From the NCBI GenBank assembly GCA_008477525.1, contig SPDT01000003.1, positions 3,596,001 to 3,660,000 on the forward strand: a stretch of 64,000 nt of DNA. Reading direction: 5' to 3'. Numbering within the stretch: the first letter of the stretch is position 1; every line of letters begins with the position of its first letter. The translations under genes were made by a program, and so were the position numbers. Origin of the DNA: Hypomyces perniciosus (lineage: Eukaryota; Ascomycota; Sordariomycetes; Hypocreales; Hypocreaceae). This document shows, piece after piece, positions 28,466-40,652 of the stretch. A model generated the notes under the pieces. That model saw only the letters and a program-made list of their open reading frames with translations. It made no database searches and was not told the DNA's origin.

Positions 28466-28888
28466 TCAGGCAACATTGCACAAAAGCTCAGCCTCCAGTA
28501 TGAACTTGCCTTCCTTGTACTTCTCTGACGTCTCAAAAGCCTTATCATACTTCCAACCCACCGTGTCCTTGCATTGATGGCAGGTGATGTCGCGGACGAT
28601 ATGCCGGCCGGTGGTCATGTTACGCTCGTTGGGTTCTCCGGTATCGATATTGACAACATTGTGGAATAGATAGGCCTTCCCATGCTGGCCACGGAAGTTC
28701 TGTATTTCGCATTCCCGTTAGTTACGGTACAAGCCAAGGCACGGAGGGAGATATAGGGAGAGGCAGGAGGCCGATAAGGGTTGGCGCACTCGACTGATGA
28801 TATCCTCGTGGTTTGCGAGATGGGCCTTGCAGGTCTTGCAGCCATAGATCTTGCTGCTGGTGAGGTAGGTGTTGTATGCTAATCCCAT
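28466..28888 (-). CDS. Yippee-family zinc-binding protein (Moh1/YPEL)
   Basis: Exons 28790-28888 and 28466-28699 give 110 aa, the standard length of this very conserved family. Two CxxC pairs that bind one zinc are present: CKTC in exon 1 and CHQC in exon 2, with the typical context HLANHEDIISR|NFRGQHGKAYLF, VVNIDTGEPNERNMTTG and VGWKYDKAFETSEKYKEGKFILE. YPEL proteins are part of, or bind, the GID/CTLH ubiquitin ligase in several eukaryotes; yeast Moh1 affects stationary-phase survival. A role here is by family only. Confidence 0.93.
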
Positions 28889-29359
28889 GGTTGCGGCGGC
28901 GTTTATGAGCTTGGGTGACGGTTGGGATACCGAGCAGTTGTGAGGGAACAATAGTTGTGAGAGTCGTCTGCTTCCTACTGCTTGCGAAATGCAAGGCTTT
29001 GCAAGTTGTGGTGGTATGAGAGATGTTAGAAGAGGCAGCAGGCACCAACAGCATCAAATGAGGTGCAGTGACATATTAGAGGATCAACACCCCACGCCGC
29101 CTCGGTCTCTGGGTAATAATCTAAGCAGGTCACTGGTAGGTGGGTTTATGTGCGGAGTGCTACGGTATGCATCTATCGAGTACTACGTACTTTGTACTAC
29201 GTCACAAGCACGTCCCAGTCCGAATGTAACCCACCGTGGTGAAGATAACAGTATTAGGTATTATTACGAAGTACGGAGTACTTTGCACGGAGTACGAAGT
29301 ATTAGTACTGGTACTTAATTATTATTATTAGGTATAAATTATGTAGGAGGAACCAATTC
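28889..29359. other. Intergenic upstream of the Yippee gene, with GTAC tract
   Basis: This is the promoter region of the Yippee gene and the 3' end of the DUF2985 gene. From 29165 to 29335 it is dense in GTAC, ACGGAGTAC and ACGAAGTA words and ends in an ATT/TTA run. Confidence 0.4.
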
Positions 29360-30589
29360 TCAACGCTTAGCCTTGCTCTGTTTCGCCTCCAACTTCTTGT
29401 CCTTGATATTGTTATAGTGCCAAATGCCCCGTTCCCGATCACTTTCTAGCTGTCGCTTGTCTTTCTCGCTGAGAGGGACACCCTCTATACCCTTCACTGT
29501 CTTCCCCTCGAGGAACATGATGAACCCCCCCACAGCCGCAACGATGCATGCAAGCGCTACGAACAAACCCGTGCTCCAGCTTGGCCGGTTGAATCTATTC
29601 ATACCCCACATGAAGCCCGAGAGGCAGCACTGAAGAAAAGTGTTCCAGACCATGAGCCAGATGACAAGATCTAGTTTCCATAATGCAGTTGCTGGTGCCC
29701 GCACTCCGGTTAAAGGAGGGTCAGGTATCGTATTCTCAGGATGGGGAATCGCCGATAATGCAGCAGATCCGGCCGCGTCTCCCACATTCTTGGGGCCGAG
29801 TTCCAGTGGGAGTTCCGTAGATCCTTCAAGCCGAAACCAGCCGCGATGGATGCCGGCGAGCCGGCGAAGAGCACGGGGTTTCTTCATAAGCCGATATTGT
29901 AGCAGAAAGTACAGATCTCTAAACCGCCACGGCGCGAGTCCAAAGCCCGTAACACAGAAGAGTGCATTGAGAATTTGTGAGTCGTACTCGATCCACTTCC
30001 GTCGTGGTGAGTCAATGTCGTCGCAGGTCGGATAGCACATAGCTGGAGCTACAAAAGAAGAATCGTTAGATCCAGGTTCTTGCACTCCCAATAGGCGTCA
30101 GGGGTCTGGGCAGAGGGGATAATTCTTACCCGCATTGCAAAGCAGCAGAAACAGCATGCCACCCCATGCGACCACATTGAGGCCATATATGGTAACAATA
30201 AACCCGATAGGTGTGAGAAAGTAATTCCAAAACGTAACCCAGCCAAGCTTCGTAGACTCAGCACATGAGTGTTTTGGAGGGAAGTGGTAGCCGTTGGGGA
30301 ATGGCGCGGCTGCTGCAGGCTCATCAGTGACTGCAATCGCTGCCAGTGATGCAGATCCGGAGCTATTGTCCTGCTGAGTCTTCGAGGTGCCCTCCTTGGG
30401 GACGGACTGAACACGGCGCAGGCTTCCGCTCAGCGACGAAGACGCGGCCGGCCGATTCGCAATCGAGTTCTGGGTGTCATCCGAATCGAACCTGGGCGAG
30501 CGAGGACTGGCGGTTGTACTCTGGTCACTGAGCGCAGGGAAAGGCTCGGTGTCATGATGAGTGCCACTACTCATACCAGATGCCTCCAT
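29360..30589 (-). CDS. DUF2985-family multi-pass membrane protein
   Basis: Exons 30130-30589 and 29360-30048 give 382 aa. The first ~110 residues are Ser/Thr/Pro-rich and likely cytosolic. The family core follows: KLGWVTFWNYFLTPIGF, then VVAWGGMLFLLLCNA|APAMCYPTC across the intron and DSQILNALFCVTGFGLAPWRFRDLY. Two further membrane spans follow (LVIWLMVWNTFLQCCLSGFMW and STGLFVALACIVAAVGGFIM). The tail is charged (KDKKLEAKQSKAKR). DUF2985 proteins are common in filamentous fungi and have no established function. The next gene downstream on the same strand is the Yippee gene, but there is no evidence of a functional link. Confidence 0.8.
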
Positions 30590-31211
30590 GTTGTCGTGGC
30601 TAGGGCAAGCAAGGCCTGGCTCTGAGTGATTGCGCCGTTTCGTGTCGTTGATACAATGAAGCAAACAGAAATACCGATGCAGTTTGATAGGAGTCACAGT
30701 CTGCCACGATACCTAGAGAATGGTTGATGTTTGGAGCAAATGAGACAAGAAGTCCACGCAGAATGGGTTGTTATCTACTCCGTAGGGAGATTTATTAATA
30801 TTACGACATCGAACAAGGAGCGTTTTGTTCATAGGGTCTTCAAGCCACTCGTACTCCGTACATACGTACAAAGTACGAAGAGGAGGTACTAGTACCTACT
30901 AGTACTAGTGCATATCCACAACGGGTTGTATGCATCAAGTCTATCCCTGTGCTTAGTGCATGCTTCGCACAAGTACATATCTCTAATAGTACTAGTACCT
31001 AATATATAGGTACATAGTAGTACTACTACTTCCTTCTACCTAGGTAGTACTTCGTTATACTAGTGTATTGCCAGAAAGGTACCACTACCTAGTACTTAGT
31101 AGTAACTACCTTTTATTCGGTACCTAGTATATACTTCACTCACCACACCAGAGCCGCCTGACCTCATCTGGAATTTTTCCTCACAAAACACGAATTGTTT
31201 GGAAGATCAAG
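30590..31211. promoter_or_regulatory. Divergent intergenic region, DUF2985 / sen15, with GTAC tract
   Basis: Most of 30770-31140 is made of overlapping GTAC, ACTAGTAC, CTACCTAG and TACTCCGTAC words. The sen15 start follows only about 70 bases after the tract ends, so its promoter must lie in or against the tract. Confidence 0.4.
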
Positions 31212-31625
31212 ATGGACGCCTCGCTGCACCACGCAATCACGAATGTCACGTCAGCGGTTTTTCATAACCTGCAAGACCAACACGACTGGACGTCGTTGGA
31301 AGTCAATACGATTCCCGGGCTGACGCGGCCATTAATTCGGGGTCTCCCGCCACGTCTTCTGTACCTGCACCCAGATGACCAGATCGCTGCTCTCGTTCAT
31401 GAGAAGTCGTCGGGTGTGAAAACGCAACATGACCCAGAACTTGAGTGGGTGTTAGCAGTTCACCTGTCCGAAAAATGGTCTCTTTCTGGCTTTTCTGCCG
31501 TCTTCGACGCAATACCAGAGACAGGCAAACGAGCCAAGAGAGTTGTCCTAGCCACTCTTCACAATGACTCCACGGTTGTCTATTACCTGCTTCACGAGGG
31601 AATGATCAAGCCTCGGCAGAATTAA
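31212..31625 (+). CDS. sen15: tRNA-splicing endonuclease subunit Sen15
   Basis: A single exon of 137 aa. Family features: HNLQDQHDWTSLEV near the start, RPLIRGLPPRLLYLHPDDQ in the centre, LEWVLAVHLSEKWSLS, and a C-terminal strand segment RVVLATLHNDSTVVYYLLHEGM. Sen15 is a non-catalytic structural subunit that pairs with Sen34 in the tetrameric Sen2-34-15-54 endonuclease, which removes introns from precursor tRNAs. The length is close to that of other fungal Sen15 proteins. Confidence 0.88.
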   Translation: MDASLHHAITNVTSAVFHNLQDQHDWTSLEVNTIPGLTRPLIRGLPPRLLYLHPDDQIAALVHEKSSGVKTQHDPELEWVLAVHLSEKWSLSGFSAVFDAIPETGKRAKRVVLATLHNDSTVVYYLLHEGMIKPRQN

Positions 31626-34305
31626 GCGGCCGCGTCTGGTTTGGCGATCTTCTCATAACACTTCATGAAACGCCAGTTGTTTCGACGAGGCGGATCGGGC
31701 CCCGAGCTCCCGGCAACGGCACTGTGAGTCGAACAAACAGACAGGCTGATAAGCTTTTGGCTGTGTTATTAAAGCCTTTCTAGATTCCAGTTGCCCACCC
31801 TGTTGAGAGGAGAACTCGGGCAGTCGCTATCTCTGCTCAAAGAGCTCGGGGAACTCAGGGAACCGAGATCTATTCTCTTCTTAGCGCACTACATCTTCAC
31901 GGCTCTTCCACCAGCGAGAATCCCGAAGCAACTTGGACGTTGTATGCCAACTGCACAACAGTGCTAAATGATATCATTCGGGATCCTTGTGGTGACTCAC
32001 GACCATCTTCGCATTATTGAAACTGCGGCTGCATCTTAGTCTTCCACGTTGTGTGGCTTGTCCTGCCAACCGTTGTCAAGCGAACCGGACATCGTTCGCA
32101 GTGACAAAGATGTGTTATTGTGGTTGAAAGAAGGACGAAACCCCGCAGGTCAAACAGGATTGCGCATCCTATCTCTGGCATAGTCGACAGCTCGACGATA
32201 AAGAAACGCAATCATTTTGTCACACCTGGCATCCATCATCATCGCACTGGGCTAGGATCGTGTCGACCATTAAGCATCGTAGAGAAGTGTTGACCATTCA
32301 CAAAATACAAACAATGGACTTGTGCGCCCATTCTATCCTCCTCCCAACTGGCCCATACCCAGATTTATGCCTTGGCTATCAGCTGTCATGTGTCTGTGTC
32401 TGCCAGGCCTCAGCTTGAGTGGGATAAAAATTAAAGCAGGTGCATCTGCCGTGTCAGAATACACGCTATCTTGGATATTGCAGACTGTAAGGGCCAGGTA
32501 GTCCTCCTATATGTATTCGTAGCCCTGCCTTGGGAACCTAGGCAAGACATCTCAGTGTCAACGACTAAAAGGACATAATTCGATAGTTGTAGTCAACTGG
32601 TATTAGTATCCTGTGCCACTTCGTCATTGCGTCGCCTGCGAGAGTGTACGAATAAGTATATTATACTGGCCAATTATAGGCTTAATAGGTACTTCGTACT
32701 ATTAAGGCAATAACGATGAGACTCGGGGTGCCTTAGTACCTCTTAATGTCTGGTGATTATTACTGTCCATACGTACCTTTGTTAGTGCTTGTCGTACAGG
32801 GGAGGGCTGTGTGATACAGTGCGAGCTGTCGCTGATGCATAGACGCCACAGAGCGATGGGTCTGGGGGTGTGGGCAGTTAATGGTCCAAGTACTCCGTAC
32901 TGCTTCGAAAGAAAGGTACCTAGGCTACCCCACGTCTTCTAGTCGGCCTAGACTGTTTTTGGTAGGGCAGCGACCCGCACCCGCACCCGTAGTCGGTAAT
33001 GTTGACTTTCCGCCATCCTGGCGGCAGATTGAGGCTTAGCGGATGGGCCCACATCGCACAGGAGGGACAGAGGGAGAGGAGCCGCACCTTTGTACCCGAG
33101 CTGCTGGTGGTACTTGGCGCTGCAACTTTTCGCTGATAGGGGTGGCCGAGGCATCAGCTCCTTCATAGCACTTTGTGCGAAAGCTTGGAAGGCCATGGCT
33201 CCTCTACTTGGACAAGCTGGGATATTACTTAGTGGTAGATATTACTACTTACTACTACACTAGTACTATGAAGTAGGTACTCCGTACTTTGTACTCCGTA
33301 TTGCTGCTGTTGCTGCTGGGCTGCTCTACCGCATACAACTAACTGCATACTCCATTTGTTTGGTTGTTTTCGACCCCATTCATTCCCCTCTCACAAGGCC
33401 TCTCTCCCGCATTCGCTGGCTCGCTCGGGCGTAAACACCGACCGTAATCTCTCCCACACACTCACGGACTGACATATGGACACTCTCACGGAAACACAAC
33501 TCATCACACATCACACCTCGCTCGAGTTGCTATGCTTTCTCTCTCGCAAACACGCAACATAACTCTGCGCACAGAGTACTACTACTACTAATCGTACTAC
33601 TCCCCAGCAGCTTCTCTCGCGTCGTCTCTATCCGTGCTAATAAATCAGCTTGCCGCCCAATCCTCTCCCCACCGCCGACAACATCCGGCCGACCTCACTC
33701 CCAGAAACCCTCGCCGTTCGTCTCTCTGCTTGCAACAAGACATTGCCCACCGCCGTGAGAGCTACTTCGGCTCGTCTCATTTCGAGTCACCAGGGCTTCT
33801 TGCTCGCGTTTTTCTCCTGCGTCCGCGATTGGCATAAGTCATTCAAGTGTCGCACCCATCACCCACATCCTAAGCTGAAGCTTGAATACCTAATACTACT
33901 TGCTGCGCCTTCTTAGCTAGAGGCAACCTTGGGCGTTTACACCTAACGAGGTCCACGTGCCTCCGCGCAAAACACCGCGCGCGCACACACACACACTTGC
34001 GTAGGGGAAGAAGAGGTGCGGACTCAAGCCCCAACAAACTGAAAGGAACGGTCAGGGTGGAAATCCGAGAGGCAATTATCTTCAGAAGAAAGAGAAGGAC
34101 AGGCGAAGCCAAGCCTATTCAATCAGCCCAGCCCACCGCCCTCCATTTCCCCGGATACTTTCAACGGGCTGCGACTCTCGCCTTATCGGCCAAGAGCCTA
34201 TTATTTATAACCCCCAAACCACTGCGCCATTAGCCGCGCTAGAATCGTCGGCCTTTCTTAAGGTGCCATGGCGAGTTGACCAGCAAGCCTTTGGTCGAGA
34301 GAATT
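31626..34305. promoter_or_regulatory. Long gene-free region and probable leader of the C2H2 factor
   Basis: At 2.7 kb this is the longest gap in the window. GTAC-word patches occur at about 32680-32780, 32885-32905, 33225-33305 and 33570-33600. From about 33300 the sequence turns pyrimidine-rich with CA repeats (33979-33992), as expected for a long 5' untranslated leader. Two ATG-initiated short ORFs stand out: 33532-33591 (19 codons) and 34268-34279 (MAS-stop) in the context GCCATGG. Such long leaders are common for fungal regulatory genes. No coding gene or structured RNA is recognised. Confidence 0.4.
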
Positions 34306-36132
34306 ATGACGACGGCTCCGCAGCAGCAGCAGCAGCCACATCATCAGCGGCCACAGCACAGCCCTTACCAGCTGCAACATCAATACCATCACGAAGTACC
34401 ACCACCAACACCACCATCACAACACCTACAGTACGGCTTGCATGTTCAACTGGATACCGCGACCTACGACCCAGATGAGGTAGTTCCACGCGGCAGTCCT
34501 CTCATGCAGCCATTGCGTCCCAGGCTTGAACCGTCGCCGAGCCCGCCTCCAGAGATACCCCCCGGTCAAGTCAGTTTCAGTCCTCCTCCCATCGACGGCC
34601 GTACCAAATCTAATCGCCTAAAGATTCAACCCCTTTCTGGTGATGCCGTGCTTGTCTCCTATCTCGACGACGGCCGGCGCCCAGAGATAGCCCAAACTGC
34701 TGGTAGTCAGGCATTGCCTAGTGCCGATGATGATAACGACGACTTCTGCAACGACAATAGCGACGACAACGGCAACGGCAACGGCAACGGCAAGCACGAC
34801 GAGCCTCGGTCTGGCAGCGGCCCTTCAGGCAAGGCGTCGTGTCGAGATACTCATGGGCGAACCGAGAGAAACGACACCTTGACGCAAACCCGAAACCCGA
34901 TGACCGCGACGAGCACCCTCCAGGCTGTTGCCGTTGATGCTCTACAGGCCGTTGCCGCAGAGCCGTCGCGTCACCATGTGCTACTCAAGTCCGATTCCGA
35001 CATCTCAGTGTCAACTCGCCGGCTCTCCATCCGCGATGAACAATCACTCAGCCTCGGCCATCATCCCCGAGAGCTCTCCCTGCCACGCGGTCACCTGAAA
35101 GCGGCAGGCGCAAGATCTCCACCGGTCGCTTTGCCGACCCCCGGTGAATTGCCCCCTTTGCAGATGGACTCGCCCAAGTCTGAATCCAACGGGGGCCAAA
35201 GTCTGAGCTTACCCTCTATACGGTCTACCCTTGGCGACATCAATCGTCTCCCTGCGGAGCCCCGGACGCATCTCGATAGGGACTTGTCTACACGCCCTGG
35301 TGGTCCAACACAGGCCTTCCCTCGATCTCCATCCACGGGTATCCCACGACTCCCCGCTGTGTCTGCTGGTAACCATGTGTCGCCCCCTATTTCTCCAAAT
35401 GAGGCCTATCCGCGAGGCCTGCCATCGCCACACTCCATCTCAACCCCAAGTCCTTTCTATTACTCTGCCAATGGGCTCCATCAACGTCAGAGCCTCGAAT
35501 ATATCAGTAATGCCTCTGGTGACACCTCCAGAACAGATCACACCCCTTCTGCACTAGCGACTACGGTGTCTGTTGCAGATAGGATGAGTATTGATGGTCT
35601 GACCAACCCCCAGGCTGGTCTTTATATCTGTAATGTTTCCGGCTGCAGCGCTCCGCCATTCCAGACCCAATATCTTCTCAATTCCCACGCCAATGTGCAC
35701 TCATCGGCTCGCCCACACTACTGCCATGTTCGAGGGTGTCCTCGTAGCGAAGGGGGAAAAGGCTTCAAGCGGAAGAATGAGATGATTCGACACGGCTTGG
35801 TCCATGATTCTCCTGGCTACGTCTGTCCCTTTTGTGCAGACAGGGAGCACAAGTACCCCCGACCGGATAATCTACAAAGGTATGTTTCAGCGTTCTGCCA
35901 CGCATCATCGTACTTAGCTACGCTGTAAAGTCTGAGACCCAGATGGCTCTAGTACAAACATATGTATATTGCTTCTTCTGTCCGAAGCGGCAGTGTTAAC
36001 GTCTCAACTCGCAGACATGTTCGCGTGCATCACGTCGACAAGGATAAGGACGATCCCCTTTTACGGGATGTTTTGGCCCAACGCCCTGACGGACCAAATC
36101 GAGGTCGGCGAAGGCGAGGAGCACCACCATAG
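34306..36132 (+). CDS. C2H2 zinc-finger transcription factor
   Basis: Exons 34306-35879 and 36015-36132 give 563 aa. The N-terminus is Gln/His-rich (five Gln then HHQ), followed by ~400 residues of disordered Ser/Pro/Asp-rich sequence with a short Gly-Asn repeat (34764-34793). Zinc-finger units begin near residue 440: CNVSGCSAPPFQTQYLLNSH..H, then CHVRGC...FKRKNEMIRH..H, then CPFCADREHKYPRPDNLQRHVRVHH. The last finger is completed only by exon 2, which ends in a basic tail (GRRRRGAPP). The target genes and orthologue name are not recognised. The ATG context (AATTATGA) is weak and a strong upstream ATG lies just before it. Confidence 0.88.
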
Positions 36133-36768
36133 AGACATGTCTCCGACTTTATGACGAATCGTTACTTAGAAAATTCCGCCCAGCCTTTAATTTGTTTGGC
36201 TACCACGAGCACAAGGGAAGAGGAGTGTGTGGATTCCCAAGGCACTGGGGGAGGGTGCGGGCCTGACTAACGCACGTTGTTCATGATCATGTTTGAATTT
36301 TGCGTGATGATGATGCACTGATCTGTTTCAGCGTGTTTTTTTTGGAGTGGCAGATTTGGCGTTGCGGTCTTTTATATACCAGGCTCATTTGGCCATTGTT
36401 ATTTGTTGTATCTTATTCCCCCATCTCGGTCTCGATTTCATTCCTGTTCCCGACCGGGTACATCTTGTGGCCGCGTCTTGTCTTCGTCTGCACACTCTGA
36501 GTCTTTTCATTTCCCTTGCAGAACAGCCGGTTCTTCATCTAGCAGACATCTCCTGGATACAGATGATTGAGGGTGTTCGTCATCCCTCGTTCAATTGACA
36601 GCCCCAGACTACAAAGCTCCTACCATAACAAGTTCGCTCAGTTGCGTCCTAATATCAACAACGATGAAAATTCACCGAGACTTTTTCTTCTCCAAGTTGT
36701 CATACCCATCACCAGCAATACGCTTTTAAATGTCGGCTTCGGATGCTATGGTGTTTACCTACAATACA
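36133..36768. other. Convergent 3'-3' gap
   Basis: This is the 3' sequence of the C2H2 gene and palB. It is T-rich with no GTAC tract, and no supported gene is present. Confidence 0.35.
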
Positions 36769-39616
36769 CTACTCAGCCTCCCATGCTCCAATCCGAACAG
36801 GCGAGTCGCTGAAAATCTCGCCGTTGATTGCCTGAGCCGTGTGATTTGCCCCGATGCTCTCTATCACCAACCATACGACCTCGCGTTCCGTCCTTCCCGG
36901 CTCTAGATCGAATTCGGGGGTGCGAATAGGCGCTGTAAAGTCCTGGAAATCCCCATCACCCGACTCTGTAATAGTGACCTGTTCCGGTCCTCGTCCACAT
37001 ACGATCGAGATTCGAGCCATCAAACTCGGCGAAGGTCGATCGTGAGTGTACTCGAACCCTGGGCGTGGCACCACACCGCATACAGATACGCTGGCATGGG
37101 TCAGCCATGAGACACTGAGAGCCGCTCTCCATCGCTCTCCGCCACCGTTGAATGTGAACTGTGGCAGCGGCGTTCGCAGCCTGCCCGCTGCATCAGCGGG
37201 GACGGGCTCCAGAGAAACAGGCGTCATCGAAGCCACTCGGAGTGCAAATGCAGCCATCTGACCGGCTTCAAAAGTCGAGCAAACTAGCGTATAAACTCCA
37301 GCATCGAGCTTGGGGATATCCGCCACGGCACACCCGCGACGATACTCACCAGATGAAGTTACCAGGTCCTTTGTCCTCACAGTGTTAACCCGTTCCCCTC
37401 GCCCCCAAACAAGATCAGCATGGAGGTGGATATCCCCATTGTCTGTGGACAGGAGAATGGATATGGGGCTAGGTTGTGATATAGACAACTTGAACTGTGG
37501 GTTCAGGAAGTACGTCGAGCACGATGAGTTCCCGCCCGCTGTGCGTCTGCTCCAGGCGCCCAGGTGCTCCATAGTATGTGTCATGTTCTCCTCCGCCTCT
37601 TTGACCTCCACTGGTGCATGAGAAAAGATGGATAGCGTAAACGTGTACCTACTCAATGGCAGCTCTTGCTGATCGATGACCAGCGTGTATCGCTTCCCAG
37701 GGCGTGTATCGAGACGCGCAAGGGTTTGTGGCGAGTCCACATATGGCCCACGGTATGCTTGCCCTTCACTGACCTGAACCCTCTTGCCATTGCTCTCAAA
37801 CACAAGGATACTCATGAAGCCAAGTTGGCGGGCCACAGTAGCCATGGAGCCTGACTTGTTGCGGGCTATCTCGAGCTCGGCGTCCACAAAGTGTCGGCTC
37901 ACGAGGACCCAGATCGACCCACCACTCGGAGAGAAGAGAGAGAATTGGGGATTTCGCAATAAGGATGCGGAAAAATACTTGGGCGGGATGTCCCAAGTAA
38001 AGTGATGGTCTTGGCGGTGTGAGAACAAGGCCGGATTCCAGTTCAGGTACATAGACTCGAAGTGCTGTGATACATCTTCAATCGTCAACCAGAGAGCACC
38101 GGAAGGCGGCAAGTCGGCATCGCCGTCCTCTTCCTGTCGGAAAGCAGACCACCCCGCTCCCGTCCATGATTGGCTATGCGACCAAGGGTTTTTGACTAGA
38201 AGTCTGCGGACTCCTCCCGCTGAGTCAATATCTTGCACGGCATAGTCATGCTCGCCAACAAGACCCATGGCATCTTCTTCGTCTGCGGAAATTCGGCCCG
38301 TACCCAGAGTAACAACAACATCCTGCATGTCATAGGCCGCCTTGATCCTCGCCCACGTTGCGTCAACGTCGAAATCCTCCCTATTTTGTTTTGCATTAGT
38401 AATTAACTACATTGTCGCATTACACGCAAATCAGGGTAAGATTTATGCTCGCACCTTTGAAGAAACAGCTGCTCAGGAATCCAGCCAGTGAGAACCCAGA
38501 GATCAGTTCCTGAATTGCTTCCAGGAAAGTCGTAACCGCCTCTCACTTTGAGGTACGCTTTCTCAAGCAGCGCGGGCCATATCAGGCTAGGATTGCGCCT
38601 ATCGACGACAAAGAGGGCGCGATTCGTTCGCGAGGCCGGCAGCTTATCGTCTATGGTGACTCGCCTGGCGCAGCCGTTGAAGTTCATGCGAAGCACGTAT
38701 TTGCCCGAAGGGGAGAGTTTGGGCTGACCTTTTGCATGGTCGAAGGGGTATATGATTGTCGAGAGAACCTGAATACGGAGTGTCACAATGTTAGTCAAAC
38801 TAGCAGCCACTGATAAGCTGCGGCCTCTTCACCTACCAAGTGCTTTCCTGTCAATATGCCCGCCGCTGCAGATAGACCAGCCACGACAGAACAATCAGTG
38901 GTCACATCCTGCACCAAATCACAGGTCCTCTTCAATTTCATAAACCCATCTTCACCATGGTCAGAGGGCAAAATGTCAAACAAGTCGTGAGGCCTGCTCC
39001 AGGATGAAAAGTTTGCTGCCTGGGTCGTGGACAGCGTAAATATGGTAGTGTCACTGAAAGAAACAGTGAGTCTGGGACCAGATAACGAGCGATTGATAGC
39101 ATGATGTGTGTGCCGAAATGGGATTACAGGAGAGCTCACGTGAAGGCCTCGGCGCCAGGCTCGAGCTGGAATTCGGCATCCGAAGGCTCGCTTTCCCAAG
39201 GAGGATAGTCGCTACCATGAAGACGTGAAGCCTGATGCAAAATGTCCAATCCTCGCGATGAACACAAGGGAGGAGATGAGGGCGACGCTGCACGACCTGA
39301 GGCCGATGGGGGCGGCTTGGCCAATTGGACTTTAAGCTGCTCGGCATGAGCAATGAGTCTTTGACATTTGCGACGTAGACGAGCTGCCTCAGCCTTGGTG
39401 ACAGTCTCCTCGGCGGCAGCTCTCATGTACAGCTCGGCCGCCTGGATGGCATGTTCTAGGGCTTCTTGGCCAGTTGTTGTCGCGAGCAGAGACTCGGCGG
39501 CCTAAGGGAAACTAGAGTCAATACATAGAACCCGGGGCGGGGTGTTGGGAATAGCAAGATTGGAGAATGAGTGGCATTGTTTGTATGGATCCGCTCACCT
39601 GGGCTCTCCTCTCCAT
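36769..39616 (-). CDS. palB: Calpain-like cysteine protease PalB (Rim13)
   Basis: Exons 39599-39616, 39140-39501, 38837-39053, 38455-38768 and 36769-38380 give 840 aa, close to the usual PalB length. The first exon encodes only MERRAQ. An N-terminal MIT-type helix region (ALEHAIQAAELYMRAA) mediates ESCRT-III binding. The catalytic residues are all present: Cys181 in DVTTDCSVVAG, His348 in GEHDYAVQD and Asn368 in VKNPWS. Two calpain domain III-like beta-sandwich regions follow. PalB is the protease proposed to cleave the transcription factor PacC at neutral-alkaline pH on endosomal ESCRT platforms. The upstream region diverges toward PMP47. Confidence 0.95.
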
Positions 39617-40652
39617 GCCTCAGTGTAATGGTATCATGGCGTCAATACTCGGTCATATGCTGATAACCCTCGTCCACAGACGATAACAACACAGATCAAT
39701 AGGCTGGCTGGTGCGCAAAGAGAGGGACGCCACCTGGTGGGCGTCATAGGACGCTAGCAGGGTAATGTAGTATGTAACAGTACGGTTGAAAAAAGGCAGG
39801 ATATCTGTTTTCCGAACGTACGAAGTAAGTACCTGGTCCTAGATCCGTTACGGGGATGGAACTAAGAACCTGGAGTCTGCTGCTGAACTATGCACCAGTA
39901 ATGAATGACGCCCATCTACGAAGTAGGTATCTATATATGCAATTCACGATATCGGGATACTGGCTATTGAGGGGGTAGGACTAGTATTACTACCCTACCT
40001 ACTCTGCTCCGTAGGTATGTATTGTATTATCTCCCTCGCAGTACTTGTAGTACATAGTACCTCCTACATGAGGCAGTGAATAGCAGTACTTACTAGGTAG
40101 GTAGTCCTAATACTACCTACCTGGTAGATCGTCTTTGATGGAGACTTAGTACTAGTATGAAGAAGTACTTCGTACCTATATTTTAATTGCGAAATCCTTG
40201 CTTTGTCTCACTCACCCAAGCCTAAAGAATCACCAGCTGCGTACGAGTAGAGGCTGTGGTAGTACTACTTGGTAGTATTATTACTTGATCTCATTGGGGT
40301 TCTGAAGGCACTAAACTACTACTGTCCTTTAGCGGACCCTTTTGTGTGAATATTAAAACCGAGGTCGGTCCCCATGTCACAAAGCCCGTTTTCCGGAGCC
40401 ATCGGTTTTGCCGAATGCCTGTTCCGTACAAAGAAGGCCGAGGTCCAGATCTTATCGCGCAAAACCAGTTCTGATATCATGCGCGGTGCAAGCCGCCTCT
40501 CAATTCACCTACCTACTCCCGACTCCTCCGAGGTCCTTATTGGGGATATCTAATCCTACTACCCCCCCCCCCCATCTCTGCTGAATTGGTTCCACAGTGC
40601 CTTACACAGAGTGTCCTTTGCTGTGTGAAGTACAACCTGACAACTGCATGTC
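39617..40652. promoter_or_regulatory. Divergent intergenic region, palB / pmp47, with GTAC tracts
   Basis: GTAC, CTACCTAC and TAGTACTT words dominate about 39815-40310. A C11 run lies at 40561-40571, about 80 bases before the pmp47 start. No gene is present. Confidence 0.4.

Noticed and set aside
30770..31140. Repeated short words resembling a CRISPR array or satellite
   Set aside because: There are no constant-length repeats or unique spacers, and this is a eukaryotic genome. The words overlap irregularly.
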